Source of the DNA: Perilla frutescens
Taxonomy: Eukaryota; Streptophyta; Magnoliopsida; Lamiales; Lamiaceae
Direction of reading: 5' to 3'
Length of the DNA stretch: 64,000 nt
NCBI GenBank assembly: GCA_026008535.1
Contig: BRKX01000018.1
Span: 47,795,588-47,859,587, forward strand
Within the stretch, counting starts at the first letter, position 1; each line of letters begins with the position of its first letter. Under the pieces are notes generated by a model. That model saw only the letters and a list, made by a program, of their open reading frames with translations, was not told the DNA's origin and made no database searches. Shown here in pieces: positions 21,269 to 32,739 of the stretch. Made by a program: the position numbers and the translations under genes.

Positions 21269-21946
21269 CTATGGAGACGACGGAATATACCAGTGCCCAG
21301 GACGCCCCTCCGCATCGAAATCACATCGAAAGTGGAACGTCGTACTTCCATTAGTTACTTCCATTGGCTCCTCATCGGGATTCTCCTCCAGGTCCTCCTC
21401 TGGGTCCTCCTCTGCAATGGGCTCTAACTGGGTCCCAGATGGACCGGCCTCATCATCATGCGATGCTACCGTGATAAGTGGCGACTTTGGTGCAAGCGGT
21501 GCTGAAAGATCCATCTCGATCGTCCTCTCCTCTGGTAAGATTGATGTAAATGGTACTCTAAACATATCCATATCCTCCTCCACTATGGGTAATTGTGGAG
21601 CCACACATCGTCTATCTGCCCAAATCCATAGCACATACATGAAGAATCTCGAGAAATAAACTTTCTCTGCAAAAGTAGGTGGAGATCTCTCTGAGAAAAT
21701 ATCAGCAACTCTTGCAGCCCATGGTCTCCAGGCTTGAGGTAGTCCAATAATATATCTCGCCGTAGCCTCTACCTCTGTAATACCACCAATACCCGAGACA
21801 GTCATCCATAAGGTCACAAAACGTGTGGTGAACTCTGGCACATCCTCCCCTGGTCTACTAATACATGCACGAAACCTCTCTATCCACTCATCCATCATCA
21901 CACGAGTACAACAGCTCTTTCGAGGTCTCACCTGCCATCCCGCCAT
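21269..21946 (-). CDS. extra leader ORF (225 aa) upstream of gag, function unknown
   Basis: A real ATG opens 225 uninterrupted codons ending in TAG, on the same strand as gag-pol and between the primer binding site and gag, where most chromoviruses have only leader RNA. The N-terminal half is globular (EWIERFRACISRPGEDV, FTTRFVTLW, ATARYIIGLPQAWRPW). The spacing of W-x2-F, EFTTRF and RYI-GLP loosely recalls retrotransposon Gag capsid domains. The C-terminal third is acidic (EEDPEEDLEENPDEEPMEV) and ends RPGHWYIPSSP. No signal peptide, membrane segment or zinc knuckle. It stays open while the neighbouring gag-pol has six stops. It could be a captured gene piece, a second Gag-like protein or chance. 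Confidence 0.6.
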   Translation of the reverse strand: MAGWQVRPRKSCCTRVMMDEWIERFRACISRPGEDVPEFTTRFVTLWMTVSGIGGITEVEATARYIIGLPQAWRPWAARVADIFSERSPPTFAEKVYFSRFFMYVLWIWADRRCVAPQLPIVEEDMDMFRVPFTSILPEERTIEMDLSAPLAPKSPLITVASHDDEAGPSGTQLEPIAEEDPEEDLEENPDEEPMEVTNGSTTFHFRCDFDAEGRPGHWYIPSSP

Positions 21947-22510
21947 CTACTTAGCATAATTTCTCAATCAGTCTACGTTCAACCATTTTCACAAATTCTT
22001 ACAAGTTCAGTCTAAGTTCAACAACTACAGGCTAAGTTCATCTTAAGTTCTCAAATTCCAAGTCAAAGTACTCATCTAGAGCACAACATCAAATACAAAT
22101 CAACTATCAATGTGTGCAATCAACATATATCAAACATTCATAAGTAGGACCAAAACATAGATAAATAAATTCCTCACATGTATACAACAGAATCAGCATG
22201 GTTTAACACAAAATCCTGTACGCCCACAGACATATTTCATTCTCAAAACCAGTAAATAATCAGTAAAAGACTCAATCTTTCAAGGCATTTTCCGCCAACA
22301 TGGAAAATCACAATCTTTCATTTCCAAACAAACTTAACATTTCACCAATTAATGTAAACTTTTAAAATCTAAAAACCGCATAAAAACATGCGCACCTTTT
22401 AGCTGTTGCGTGAGTGACGAGCTGAGGACTTTTATAATATCACACAGGAATTTAATGAAAAAGAGAAATAAAATAAGTTGACCCAACAGGTTTGCAGAGT
22501 TGCAAGACCT
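21947..22510 (-). other. gypsy leader, non-coding part
   Basis: About 560 bp between the primer binding site and the leader ORF. A run of short diverged units around AAGTTCA-TCTAAGTTC-AACAACTA occurs at 21990-22060. The same wording recurs at 47815-47880 in the gag-pol-less element, showing that the two share a leader. Confidence 0.7.
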
Positions 22511-22522
22511 GCTCTGATACCA
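22511..22522 (-). other. primer binding site for initiator tRNA-Met
   Basis: The minus strand reads TGGTATCAGAGC three bases after the LTR end. This complements the 3' end of plant initiator methionine tRNA and marks where minus-strand DNA synthesis begins. Confidence 0.92.
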
Positions 22523-22525
22523 CTC

Positions 22526-24823
22526 TGTAGCACCCCGGTCCCAGAAGACCGTAGAAATAGACGCCACAGGGGTTGGAATTAAGAAGCGGGGAAAGAAAGG
22601 GGGTAACCTGATTAATGAAAATCTCAACAGAAGACCCAGAATAACCAAACATGCTTTATTATAATATACACCTATTTACAACACCAAGATCAGAGTTCTT
22701 AGTGTTTAATAAAAGGATATTACAAGCGCGGAGACTTAATTATCAACATAATACTTAACAAAAAGAGACAATGGGAAAATAAGTAAATAACAAAAGCCCA
22801 TCTCTCAGCATCGTGACCTCCACGCGTCACCCTACTGACCTGAAAAATATTTGAAAATATTTGGGCTGAGTACTAGTGCACTCAGTGGGCAAGTTTTTAC
22901 AATTCAAGTTATGTAAATCATTTTATTAAAGTAATCTATCTGTTTTCATGCAGGTAGTGAAGCTTAGGATGTTTCAAAATTTAAAGCAACCTAAGTTCAC
23001 CAAAATATTTTATCGTGAAGCGCTTAAGAGTGTAACCAGTCATTGCCCGCAACTCGTACTACATCACCACGCGTAAAGTTGAGTATGGCCAAGTATACCC
23101 AATGGGTGTAACCCATATGTGTTTCATTTTAGTCTCACCGACAAGGAGTAGGGCATGACAAATAATGCATGCATATTGTAGCTACTCACATTGACACAGC
23201 GCTGGTTTATGAGACTCCGACAACATACAGTAGCACGTAAATATTTAACACAGATAGTCACATATGCAATTTTAACAAAGCAGAGCTTAATAGCTCGAAA
23301 GATACAATTTGGAAAAATATAATAGCCCACCTGGATAATAGATTTGCTTTCAAATTCTGGATTGATTTTACTCGATTTCTGCTACTTCCTCTGACCCTAC
23401 AATAACTAGTATGTGCTTAGTTTAACCAAATTAAGGGCTCCTATCTAAAACTCAACTCCTAAATTTCTCTTTAATTTAGGTTATGATTTTATACTACACT
23501 TTATATTTTATTATAAATCATATAGCATTTTTAAATAATTGATAATTTATTTTACTATTATTAAATTTATATACATATACATATATAACATGATATTTAT
23601 TTATTTCTAATAGTTCAATAATTATGATTATAATATGTATGTATAGATATATATATATATATATATGTTCGAAAAGTATTGAATACATGAAATCATCTAC
23701 GGAAAATTCAAATCAGGTTGATTATTAACACTTAATTAATATTTTATATTAATAATTATTAGTGCTATTGTTAACTATTACTTTTGATATTACCTGATTA
23801 CATAATTGTAAATAATGTTACTTGGATTCTTAATTCTTTGTACAGGCATATGCATTAGTTTTCGAGTTTCTAAAAAAATAAGATTAAATTCCAAATAGAC
23901 TTAATTAATTGATTATGAATCACTTTTAAACTAGTCACTTAAATTATGTTATTGGTACATAATTTTGTATAAATGAAAACTTTTTAAATAATTTCATATA
24001 CTATGATCACTTATGATTTCCTAAATTTAAATGAGATCATGCGAGAATTCATTCAAAACCAAGCATTTCAATAATAATTTATATATATAAGTCTTAATTA
24101 AGAACTTACCTCAAAGGAAAATAGTTGCAGGAAGTTATTATTTTTACTATATTTTCCTTCGTCAGATTATTTATTTAACTATAAGAGTGATGAAAAAAAT
24201 AAAATGATTCAGATCTATATTATTTTGATAATGAGGAATTTCAATTAGATTAAACTTACCAATATAATCTAGTTGATCTGCTAAGTTCCTCCACAAGACA
24301 CGTAGCACTTTTTTTTTTTTGATTAGTCATCAACTATCAATAATATATATTAGCTAGACACCTCACTCTATTCTAATTAGATAGATACCAACTATACTTA
24401 ATTCTATAAGATACAACATATAGATACACATATGTATATATATATATCATTTTTTTAAATAAGTAATATGTTTATGTACAATGTATTTCTATATAAATTT
24501 TACTAAATCAATTTGCACTTAATAAACAAATTTCTAATTAATTGAACTAGGTTGGAATCTAGGCTCCAAATAAAAGGACAAGAATGTAAAAAAGTATCTT
24601 TAACCTACTCAACAAGCATATTTACCCAAAAATAAGAAATTAAAATAATAAAAATAATAAAATAAAAATAAAAATTATGGGTCTATTTTCTTCCCTATCT
24701 TATCCTTAAGGTAATCATAGGCTATTATTTTAATACCTAAAAGTTTTTGAATAATTCAATTATTCTGACCATTAGATGTATATTCCCAATTAAATTTAGA
24801 TAATAAAATTTTGGGGTATTACA
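22526..24823 (-). repeat. 5' LTR of the complete gypsy element
   Basis: Plus-strand ends TGTAGCACCCCGG and GGGGTATTACA. It is the partner of 13935-16256. It has a shorter AT run (about 23647-23666). The conserved hairpin is at 22866-22885. It would hold the promoter and start of the element transcript, read leftwards. Confidence 0.95.
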
Positions 24824-24828
24824 ATTAT

Positions 24829-26403
24829 AAAACCAACCAATATTATATTCTAAATTTCTCAAATTATAAATTAATAAGCTAGAAAAAGGTAACATTTGAA
24901 CAATAATTTAAAATTTATTTCTCCAATCACAACCATTTATTATTGTAATGTTTTAAAAGTCATGAATAAATTATAAATTCGTATAAAGTTGGTGATTTGT
25001 TTTACAATTAATCATATTTTTAAAATTTTATCTAACAACTTTCAAAATAGCGGTAATCACTTGTTAGTGAATGACTCTGGACATTTGATTTGAATGAACG
25101 TGTTGCAATTAAGATATGTCAATCAAAATAAAGCAATGTACAACACATAAGATTTATAGAGGTTCGAAGTTAAAATTTCTACGTCTTCTCTACCTTTGTA
25201 TAGATCGGTTGTGCTATAAACAATTGATGACGTGACATTTTTATTAATTATCAACTCGTCTATGTGATAATTGTGTAATTGTTCAGTCGAGTTTGTCACA
25301 ACTGATTATTTTAAGTTATTTGACATTTCATCAAAACATTTGATCGATTATTTTTCCAACACAATCTATATAAACTATGTAATAATACAATTCTAATAAA
25401 ATAATATTTAAATTATAACATATAATATATTATATTATTGTAGGATTATGTTTTTTATATTTTTTTTCTTATTTGCTATGGTTGATATGATGAAGAAATA
25501 ATTGATGGAGAATTAATTGATGTGAATGAAGAATTGTAATAGTACAATACTATTGAAATAGATATAATATATTACACGTGATAATAATTAATTATATAAT
25601 GATTGATGGAGAAGAAATTCTTGATTTTTGATAGAGAATTTCTTAAGTATCATCAGGTTAGTTTATAATATTTCTCCAAGCATTTATTTTTCAATCTCTT
25701 CATTCAATGTAATTTATATAGATTATATGATTGATGGAGAATTAATTCATGTGGATGAATGAAAAATTATAATAATACAATTCTATTGCATTAATATTTA
25801 AATTATAGAATTAAATATAATATATTATATGTGTTAAATTAATTATATACTATATTATATTATTGCGGGATTATATTTTTTAATTTTTTTTCTTATTTGC
25901 TATGGTTGATATGATAGAGAAATAATTGATGAAAAATTAATATGATGTGGATGAAAAATTGGAATAGTACAATATTGAAATGAATATAATAAATTATATG
26001 TGAATAATTAATTATATAATATAATATATTACTATTTTACCTTTAAATTAAGTGCATATTATGGATATAATAGACAAATCATATTTTGTAAGAAATTAAA
26101 TAATATAATATATTATATTTACAAATAATTATTTCTAATATTTTATATTAGGGATAATTTTATTTAGTAGAGTTCAATTATTAGAGATAATTTTAACATG
26201 TAGTAGAGTTCAATTATAACAAAACTATTGAAATAAATATAATATGTTATATTTACAAAAAAAAAATTGTAATATATTATTTTACAAAAAAAAATTATAA
26301 TATATTATATTACTTTTTTACCCTTAAATTAAGTGCAAATTATGGACATAATAGGCAAATCATATTTTGTAAGAAACAACCACACTTTTTATATAGGTAT
26401 AGA
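24829..26403 (-). repeat. Helitron 1 5' arm with AT-rich direct repeats
   Basis: No coding sequence. Two diverged copies of a unit containing TTTTTTTCTTATTTGCTATGG and TTGATATGATRRAGAAATAATTGATG lie at about 25433-25580 and 25854-26005, with partial copies between and after them. A shorter block (AAATTAAGTGCAWATTATGG, AATCATATTTTGTAAGAAA) occurs at about 26042-26095 and 26325-26376. Such subterminal repeats are common in non-autonomous Helitrons. Confidence 0.65.
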
Positions 26404-27094
26404 TATAGATATATCTATATCTATGAGAGAAAATTGAAATAACTAGTGAGTCCAGTTGGCAACAAGTTACATTGAATTTTTTGTGGGGGTCTAATATGCA
26501 ATCTCTTGACACCAACTCACTGAAGCACATGCCGTGATTTAATTACTTTATCTACTAGGCCCTAAGGATAGGGCAGTAGATAGGAACGTTCTTCGATGGG
26601 TCCATCAACAAAGAAAAACGGTGTAGGCACGTTTGATTGTAGAATAATCAACATCAACAATATATATAGAATTCATTAACCGTGCTATCTTAGATATTTA
26701 CGGCCAACGGTAGTAGGCCATAGACATTAATGCATTTCATACAAATATAAAGCATTAAAACTGCAGAAGACCAAGACTCATATTTCTCAAAAAAATAAAT
26801 AAATAAAGCAATGACCAAGAACTCACATCCAACATATGTATGGCTTATTCCATATATATCATCAGATCGGAAACTTAAGCTGAAATTTAACCCTCATTCT
26901 ACAATTAAATGAATTCCATACAAAAAATCTAGACATATAATAAAAAGAGAAAAATAAAGAATGAAAAGTGGAGGGTGATTGAAATGAATAATTAAAGAAC
27001 ATGTCCCACATTTGATCAAAATCATGGAAACACAAGTTGGCTAGAATATATAATATTGAAATCCATAATTGGTCAAGCTACTTTTAGATATTTA
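26404..27094. other. host sequence between the two Helitrons
   Basis: About 690 bp with no recognisable gene. Its right half (about 26860-27094) is a diverged copy of sequence at 37500-37660 and 37880-37940, and it forms the left side of the Helitron 2 target site. Confidence 0.6.
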
Positions 27095-27106
27095 CTAGCA
27101 GAGATC

Positions 27107-27121
27107 ACGTGCGTTGCACGT
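27107..27121 (-). other. Helitron 2 3'-terminal hairpin
   Basis: ACGTGC GTT GCACGT gives a perfect 6 bp stem with a 3-base loop, 8 bases from the CTAG terminus, at the same spacing as in Helitron 1. Confidence 0.75.
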
Positions 27122-30100
27122 AATTCATATGATTTTTATAAATAATGATATAATATCTATAATTAACAGTTATAATGTATATTACAATTATTGTTTTAAA
27201 TTTCATGTTGAATATTGAATATTTCTTCCTAAATACAATTCAATTCATCATACCTGTAAATTTACATTCTCATATCAAAAGGAAAAAATTTAAATTGGTC
27301 TTAAACTAAAAAGAAATTGATTGCGTGATATCTTGCTTTAATGATTTCAAATAGCGTATTTTATTTTTAAATTATAAAAATGTTGAGCTTTTAACAAATA
27401 AATATTAATAATTGTAATTTACATTTTATTTTTATCATAATGTTTAATATTTTCAATAATTTTTTAAAATTAAATGATGAAGAATTTATGAACTGTTTTA
27501 TATATAATTAAATATAAATGTAGAATATAAAGAATAGCTAAAGTATTTAACTGTAAATGATACTCTTGGATTGTTTTGTATTTATCTTCGAAAAAGTACA
27601 ATAAATGTTTAGAATTTAATTGAATCGATATTTATGTGGTTATATGTCTAATAAAATACAATAAATGCAGTAAACATATTACAGACTAAATGAGAATAAC
27701 ACAAATAGTAGACAAAAAAATATAAATAGCAAATTTGATTGATCAATTAACTGTAGAATATTTTTGATGATCTACTGTGATACTATATATCTATGTTTAC
27801 TTGCTAAAATTTATTAATATTTTTTGAGTTGGGAGGAATAGGAGAAGTGTGGTCTCGAACCAATGACATCTTCTTTTCAATAGATAGTTGTCTCCACAGT
27901 TTGAGCGTGCTCAAAAAGCCAAGTTTGTTATTAATATTTAATAATATTAAAAATACTAAATATTTTGTGTGTTTTAAACGATCTCTTCGGATAATTTATC
28001 CAACACAAGAATCGTTATAATATTCTAAACAAATCAAAGATTTTTTTTTCTTTTCTTATAAAATTCTCATGTATGTGAACACAAATCTATTTTTGTCTTT
28101 CTATGTAGCCAATTTATTCATTTTATACGGTTTTCCTTTTTCGTTTCTTTTATTTTAATTGGTTTAATTTGCCTTTTTTTTAAATTTGGGTGAAAATGGA
28201 GAGTAAAAAAAAATGTGGTTGTATAAAGTAAAAAAAAAAACACAATGACTTTTTTAAGATTATGGTGAATTTAGTAAATGTAACGTATAAAGTATTTATC
28301 TTAAACTTACTTGTAAGTGTAATATTAAAGTTGAAATACTATCATATAAATAGCATCTAAATAATTATTTTTTCACCAGTCTTTATATTTGAATGTTAAC
28401 CTCTATGCTCTTATAATTATATCAAATTAAATATTAGCTTTGATTTTACAAGCCGTGAATCATATTTTGATAAAATGAATAATTTTTGCAGACTTTTTTT
28501 TATGATTTGAATCACATGACATAAATTGCGACATAATTTTACAAATTGATAACTTCGAAAAAAATCATCATTAATACAAGAGGAAAGGTGAAAATCACCC
28601 TTAAAGTTTACACTCCATTGCGGATCACCCCTATTCATTGTTTATGTGCAATTAAGTTCAAATTTAGTTATAAAGGGTGCAAGTAAAGCCACCAAGATCT
28701 AGAGTTTATATATGGTGCTCAATAATTTATTTATATATAATTAACTATTAAATTTTAATTCATAAGAAAATTTAATATAATTTGAAAGGTAAAATTGTAG
28801 GTGATTGGAAAAGTCATACCATATTCTTGTAATGTTAATTTCAACTCCAATAAATCTCACCATCTAATTAATAACTTCAAAATGAATCCAAAGTGAGCTC
28901 GGTAAATTCAATAAGAAAATATACTCCAAAAAGATTCATTCAAATAAATAACACAATACAATAAAATTATAATATTTATATATAATTAAAATTTGCATAA
29001 GATACGGCATATGAAATATGGATCCCGTTAAAATACGTGAAGGTTCTATGTTATGCACATAAACTAAACATATTATTCTTATTTTTAATTTTAGAGATCA
29101 ATATGTCAGTTTAATGTACAATACAATCTAAAGTAAAAATTATCAAAAAGCTCACCAACAATAATATTAATTAATCATATATTATAATATGTTGAAAATA
29201 GAAACCAATCTCGATTTACAAATGACTGGTTACGAGTTTCATTTTATGTAGAAATTGAGAATTATAACCTCTTGGAAAGCAGTATCTGAACAATAGTTTT
29301 CTTGTCAATCTATAGTAGTAAAGTTAAAAAATAATGATCATAATAAATAATTTTTAAGTAGATTAGTAAGTACATAAAATAAAGAATGGAAAAAAATATT
29401 AGAGAACTCTTAATTTGTTAAATAAATAGTACAATAAATGTAAATAAAAATAAGCTATTATGTATCCAATTAAATTGGATTATTAAAATCTTTGTTCTAA
29501 TTAATTGTATCATTTTGTATATGATATTATAAAAGTATTATTATGCTTTAACACAATGTATTCTAAACTGTCTTTTTTCTTGATATGTAGTTGGAATAGT
29601 AAGTTAAAAAATGTAGGTTTTAATATGAATTATTCTATACATGTTTGTGATATATATGTTGAAAATTTTATAAAAAAAACTTAATTTATATCGGCATTTA
29701 ATGTGTTGTTTACAATGTTAATTATTAAAAATTATAAAGTTTAGAGATATATTCATTTTATATATCTACGATTCATATATTCACATTATAAAATGTACAC
29801 CTAATATATATATATATATATAGCCATACATTATTTTTTTACAATGAGAGAAAATAATTCTATATTGCATTGATTTTAAGTTCAATTAAAAAGTATGAAA
29901 CAATATAATGAATTCGATGTTTGAGCAGAATTTGTTCAACCGGATAAAATAAATTATAAGGCTGAATAACTCTTTAACAAATTTTACTTAGTTTCACGCA
30001 TGTAAATAGGTCATTAATTACATGGTATATAGCAATTAATCAAAACACAAAATGAAATTAATTCAAATTGTACTTTAATAAGTGATTTGGTTTAACAATT

Positions 30101-30849
30101 GTGGACTCGAATAAATATTTGTAAACCTACTTGGTCAATCATAATAAATTAATTAAGTATTCAATTATGTATCATATAGTTCTACGTACTATAAGTCTAC
30201 AATTATTCTCCAAGCTATTAAAAAATATATTATTTTATACAATATTCATCAAGTTTTTTTTTATTAAATCAACTGACTTATATTCATGAGCTATAATTGT
30301 TACTAATTATGATTAGCCATTTTGACTCATGACATAGACACGTGGAAGTTTATTTCATCCTAGAGATATCTTATTAAATTATAAATGAACTTTTATTATT
30401 TAAATCATAAATTCTGAAATTGATATTAGATTATAACTATGCTTATTCCATTTGAATAAATTGAGCATCAAAATTTTTGATCTTCCAATTATGTTCATTC
30501 TTATTTGCTTATAGCTAATCATCTTTGAATCTGGATTGAAAAACTATGTAAAGAGTCTGTCACATTGTGTGTGTAGCATAGAAGCTTTAAGTACTTTAAC
30601 GTGAATCATGTTTTATATACGTATATTATGCAAATTTTTAACTATATATAAATATTATAATTTTATTTTATTGTGTTATTTATTTGAACTAATCATTTTG
30701 AGTATATTTATTTGTTGAATTTTCCCACGCTTACATTGGATTGATTTTGAAATATTTTAGATTGTGAAATTTAAGAAAGCCATTTTTTTGCAGTGCATGG
30801 TTCACAAAAGTTGTCTAATGCCTTACGTTCTTAACCTAATGTTTGGTAT
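27122..30849 (-). other. Helitron 2 body, no gene recognised
   Basis: About 3.7 kb of AT-rich DNA. The longest reading frames are 63-73 codons and none looks like a known protein. The last 50 bases before the solo LTR recur in diverged form at 36253-36303, on the other side of that LTR. Confidence 0.55.
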
Positions 30850-32531
30850 TGTAGCGCCCCGGTCCCGAAAGACTGTGGAAATAGACGCCACGGGAGTTGG
30901 AATTAAGAAGCGGGAAAAAAAAGGGGTAACCTGATTAACAAAATCTCAACAGAAGACTCAGAATAATCAAACATGCTGTATAATAATATATACCTATTCA
31001 TAACACCAAGATCAGAGCTCTTAGTATTTAACAAAAGGATATTACAAGTGCGGAGACTTCATTGTCAACATAATACTTAACAAAAAGAGACAATGGGAAA
31101 ATACGTAAACAACAAAAGCCCATTTCTCAGCATCGTCACATCCACGCGCTAGCCTACTAACCTAAAAAATATTTGAAAATATTTGGGCTGAGTACTAGTG
31201 CACTCAGTGGGCGAGTTTTTACAATTCAAGTTATGCAAATCATTTTGTTAAACTAATCTATCTGTGTTCATGCAGGTAGTGAAGTTTAGGAGGTTTTAAA
31301 ATTGAAAGCAACCTAATTTCACCAAAACATTTTATCGTGAAGCGCTTAAGAGTATAACCGGTCACTGCCCGCAACCCAAACTGCATCACCAACGCATAAC
31401 GTTGAGTATGGCCAAAGTATACCGAAAGAGTATAACCAATAAGTGTTTCATTTTAGTCTCACCAACAAGGAGTAGGGCAGGACAAATAATGCATGCATAC
31501 TATAGCTACCCACATTGACACAGCGCTGGTTTATGAGACTCCGACAACATACAGTAGCACGTAAATATTTAACACAGATAGTCACATATGCAATTTTAGC
31601 AAATCAGAGCTTAATAACTCAAAAGATACAATTTGCAAAGATATAGTATAGCCCACCTAGATGTAGAAAATCTGTAACACATAGAAGCTTTAAATTGCAG
31701 AGTCCATCCTGCCCAGATTCTGCTCAAATTCGGTTACTTCGTCTGGGCCTACAACAACCAATCTTAGCTTAGTTTTGCTAAAGGACCCTCTTAAAACTTA
31801 ACCCTTCATATTTGTTTTAGTTTTAATTACACTCTTTCTTTTTTTATTACTTACAGTTTAACTACCCTCAATAATTTATAATTTACACTATATTTTTAGC
31901 TTAGGAATATTATATAATTAATGCTCAGCATATATAATTTTAATATTATGATCCTTACCTCTACAATTAACTTGTTTGCACATTTTAGATAAAAGCATAC
32001 TAAATACTATTGGTATGAAATTAATTTCATTTAATTAATCTAATATTTTTAGAAATCACAATGGCTACCTATGTCACAATCGTGATTACTTTTAACCTCT
32101 CTATTCAAATTTTTTAGCAATTATAACACCTATCTTTAAATCATTAAGTATTCAATTAAAAGGGTAGTATCATTTCTTATAATTTTATGACAAACGAATA
32201 ATATAAATACTTAAAATATTACTTAGTCACATGCTGAAGTGCTGAATTAAAAATCTAATTTTTTTTAACAACCTAGTTTAGTTTAATCAAGTACGTAAAG
32301 AGGATTTGCAAAATTTCTCTGATCAATTTCATCACTATTTATTTTTATGAAATTACATAATTAGGATATTTATTTCTAGTTAGATTTCCAATTATAGCTA
32401 GCAAACCATAAGAATTACTTTACTTCAAATATTTGAAATTTCTCGAAATGAAAACACTACTAACCTGTTCTTCTTTCGACTTCCCTTTTTGTTTGATTTT
32501 TTTTTTTTAATTTGTTTCCTTCTCTACTCAC

Positions 32532-32543
32532 TTATATATATAT

Positions 32544-32582
<39 letters not shown>
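32532..32582. repeat. AT microsatellite in solo LTR
   Basis: A TA dinucleotide run broken once by TAGATA, at a similar place to the AT run in the related LTRs. Confidence 0.9.
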
Positions 32583-32585
<3 letters not shown>

Positions 32586-32739
32586 CGCCGCCTTAATATC
32601 TACTAGTTATCAACCTCAAAATTTTCAAGGAAGGATTACGTGGTGCTCTAGTATTAATTCATCTCATTTATTAGCTTTGTCATCCTATTAGTATTATTAT
32701 TATATATGTTTTTAATTAACATATAGTAGTATATAATAG

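Larger units (their letters stand above)
13935..24823 (-). mobile_element. complete Ty3/gypsy chromovirus (Tekay-like) with perfect TSD
   Basis: Two LTRs (2322 and 2298 bp) flank PBS, leader with an extra ORF, gag, protease, RT, RNase H, integrase, chromodomain and polypurine tract, all read on the minus strand. The 5 bp target duplication attat is perfect at 13930-13934 and 24824-24828. Total length is 10,889 bp. The LTRs differ by a few percent at most by eye, including the length of an AT run. It sits inside Helitron 1 and is therefore younger. Six in-frame stops, plus loss of the protease aspartate and a zinc-knuckle histidine, mean it cannot move on its own. Confidence 0.95.
12069..26403 (-). 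mobile_element. non-autonomous Helitron 1, interrupted by a gypsy element
   Basis: On the minus strand the 5' end reads TCTATACCTATATAAAAAG at 26403 and the 3' end reads GCGTG-loop-CACGC, 8 bases, then CTAG at 12072-12069, followed by host T. This matches the Helitron rule (5' TC, 3' hairpin then CTRR, insertion between A and T). The 5' end closely resembles that of Helitron 2. Without the nested gypsy element and its 5 bp duplication, about 3.4 kb remains. That part is AT-rich, with no Rep/helicase coding, so it would depend on an autonomous partner. Confidence 0.65.
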
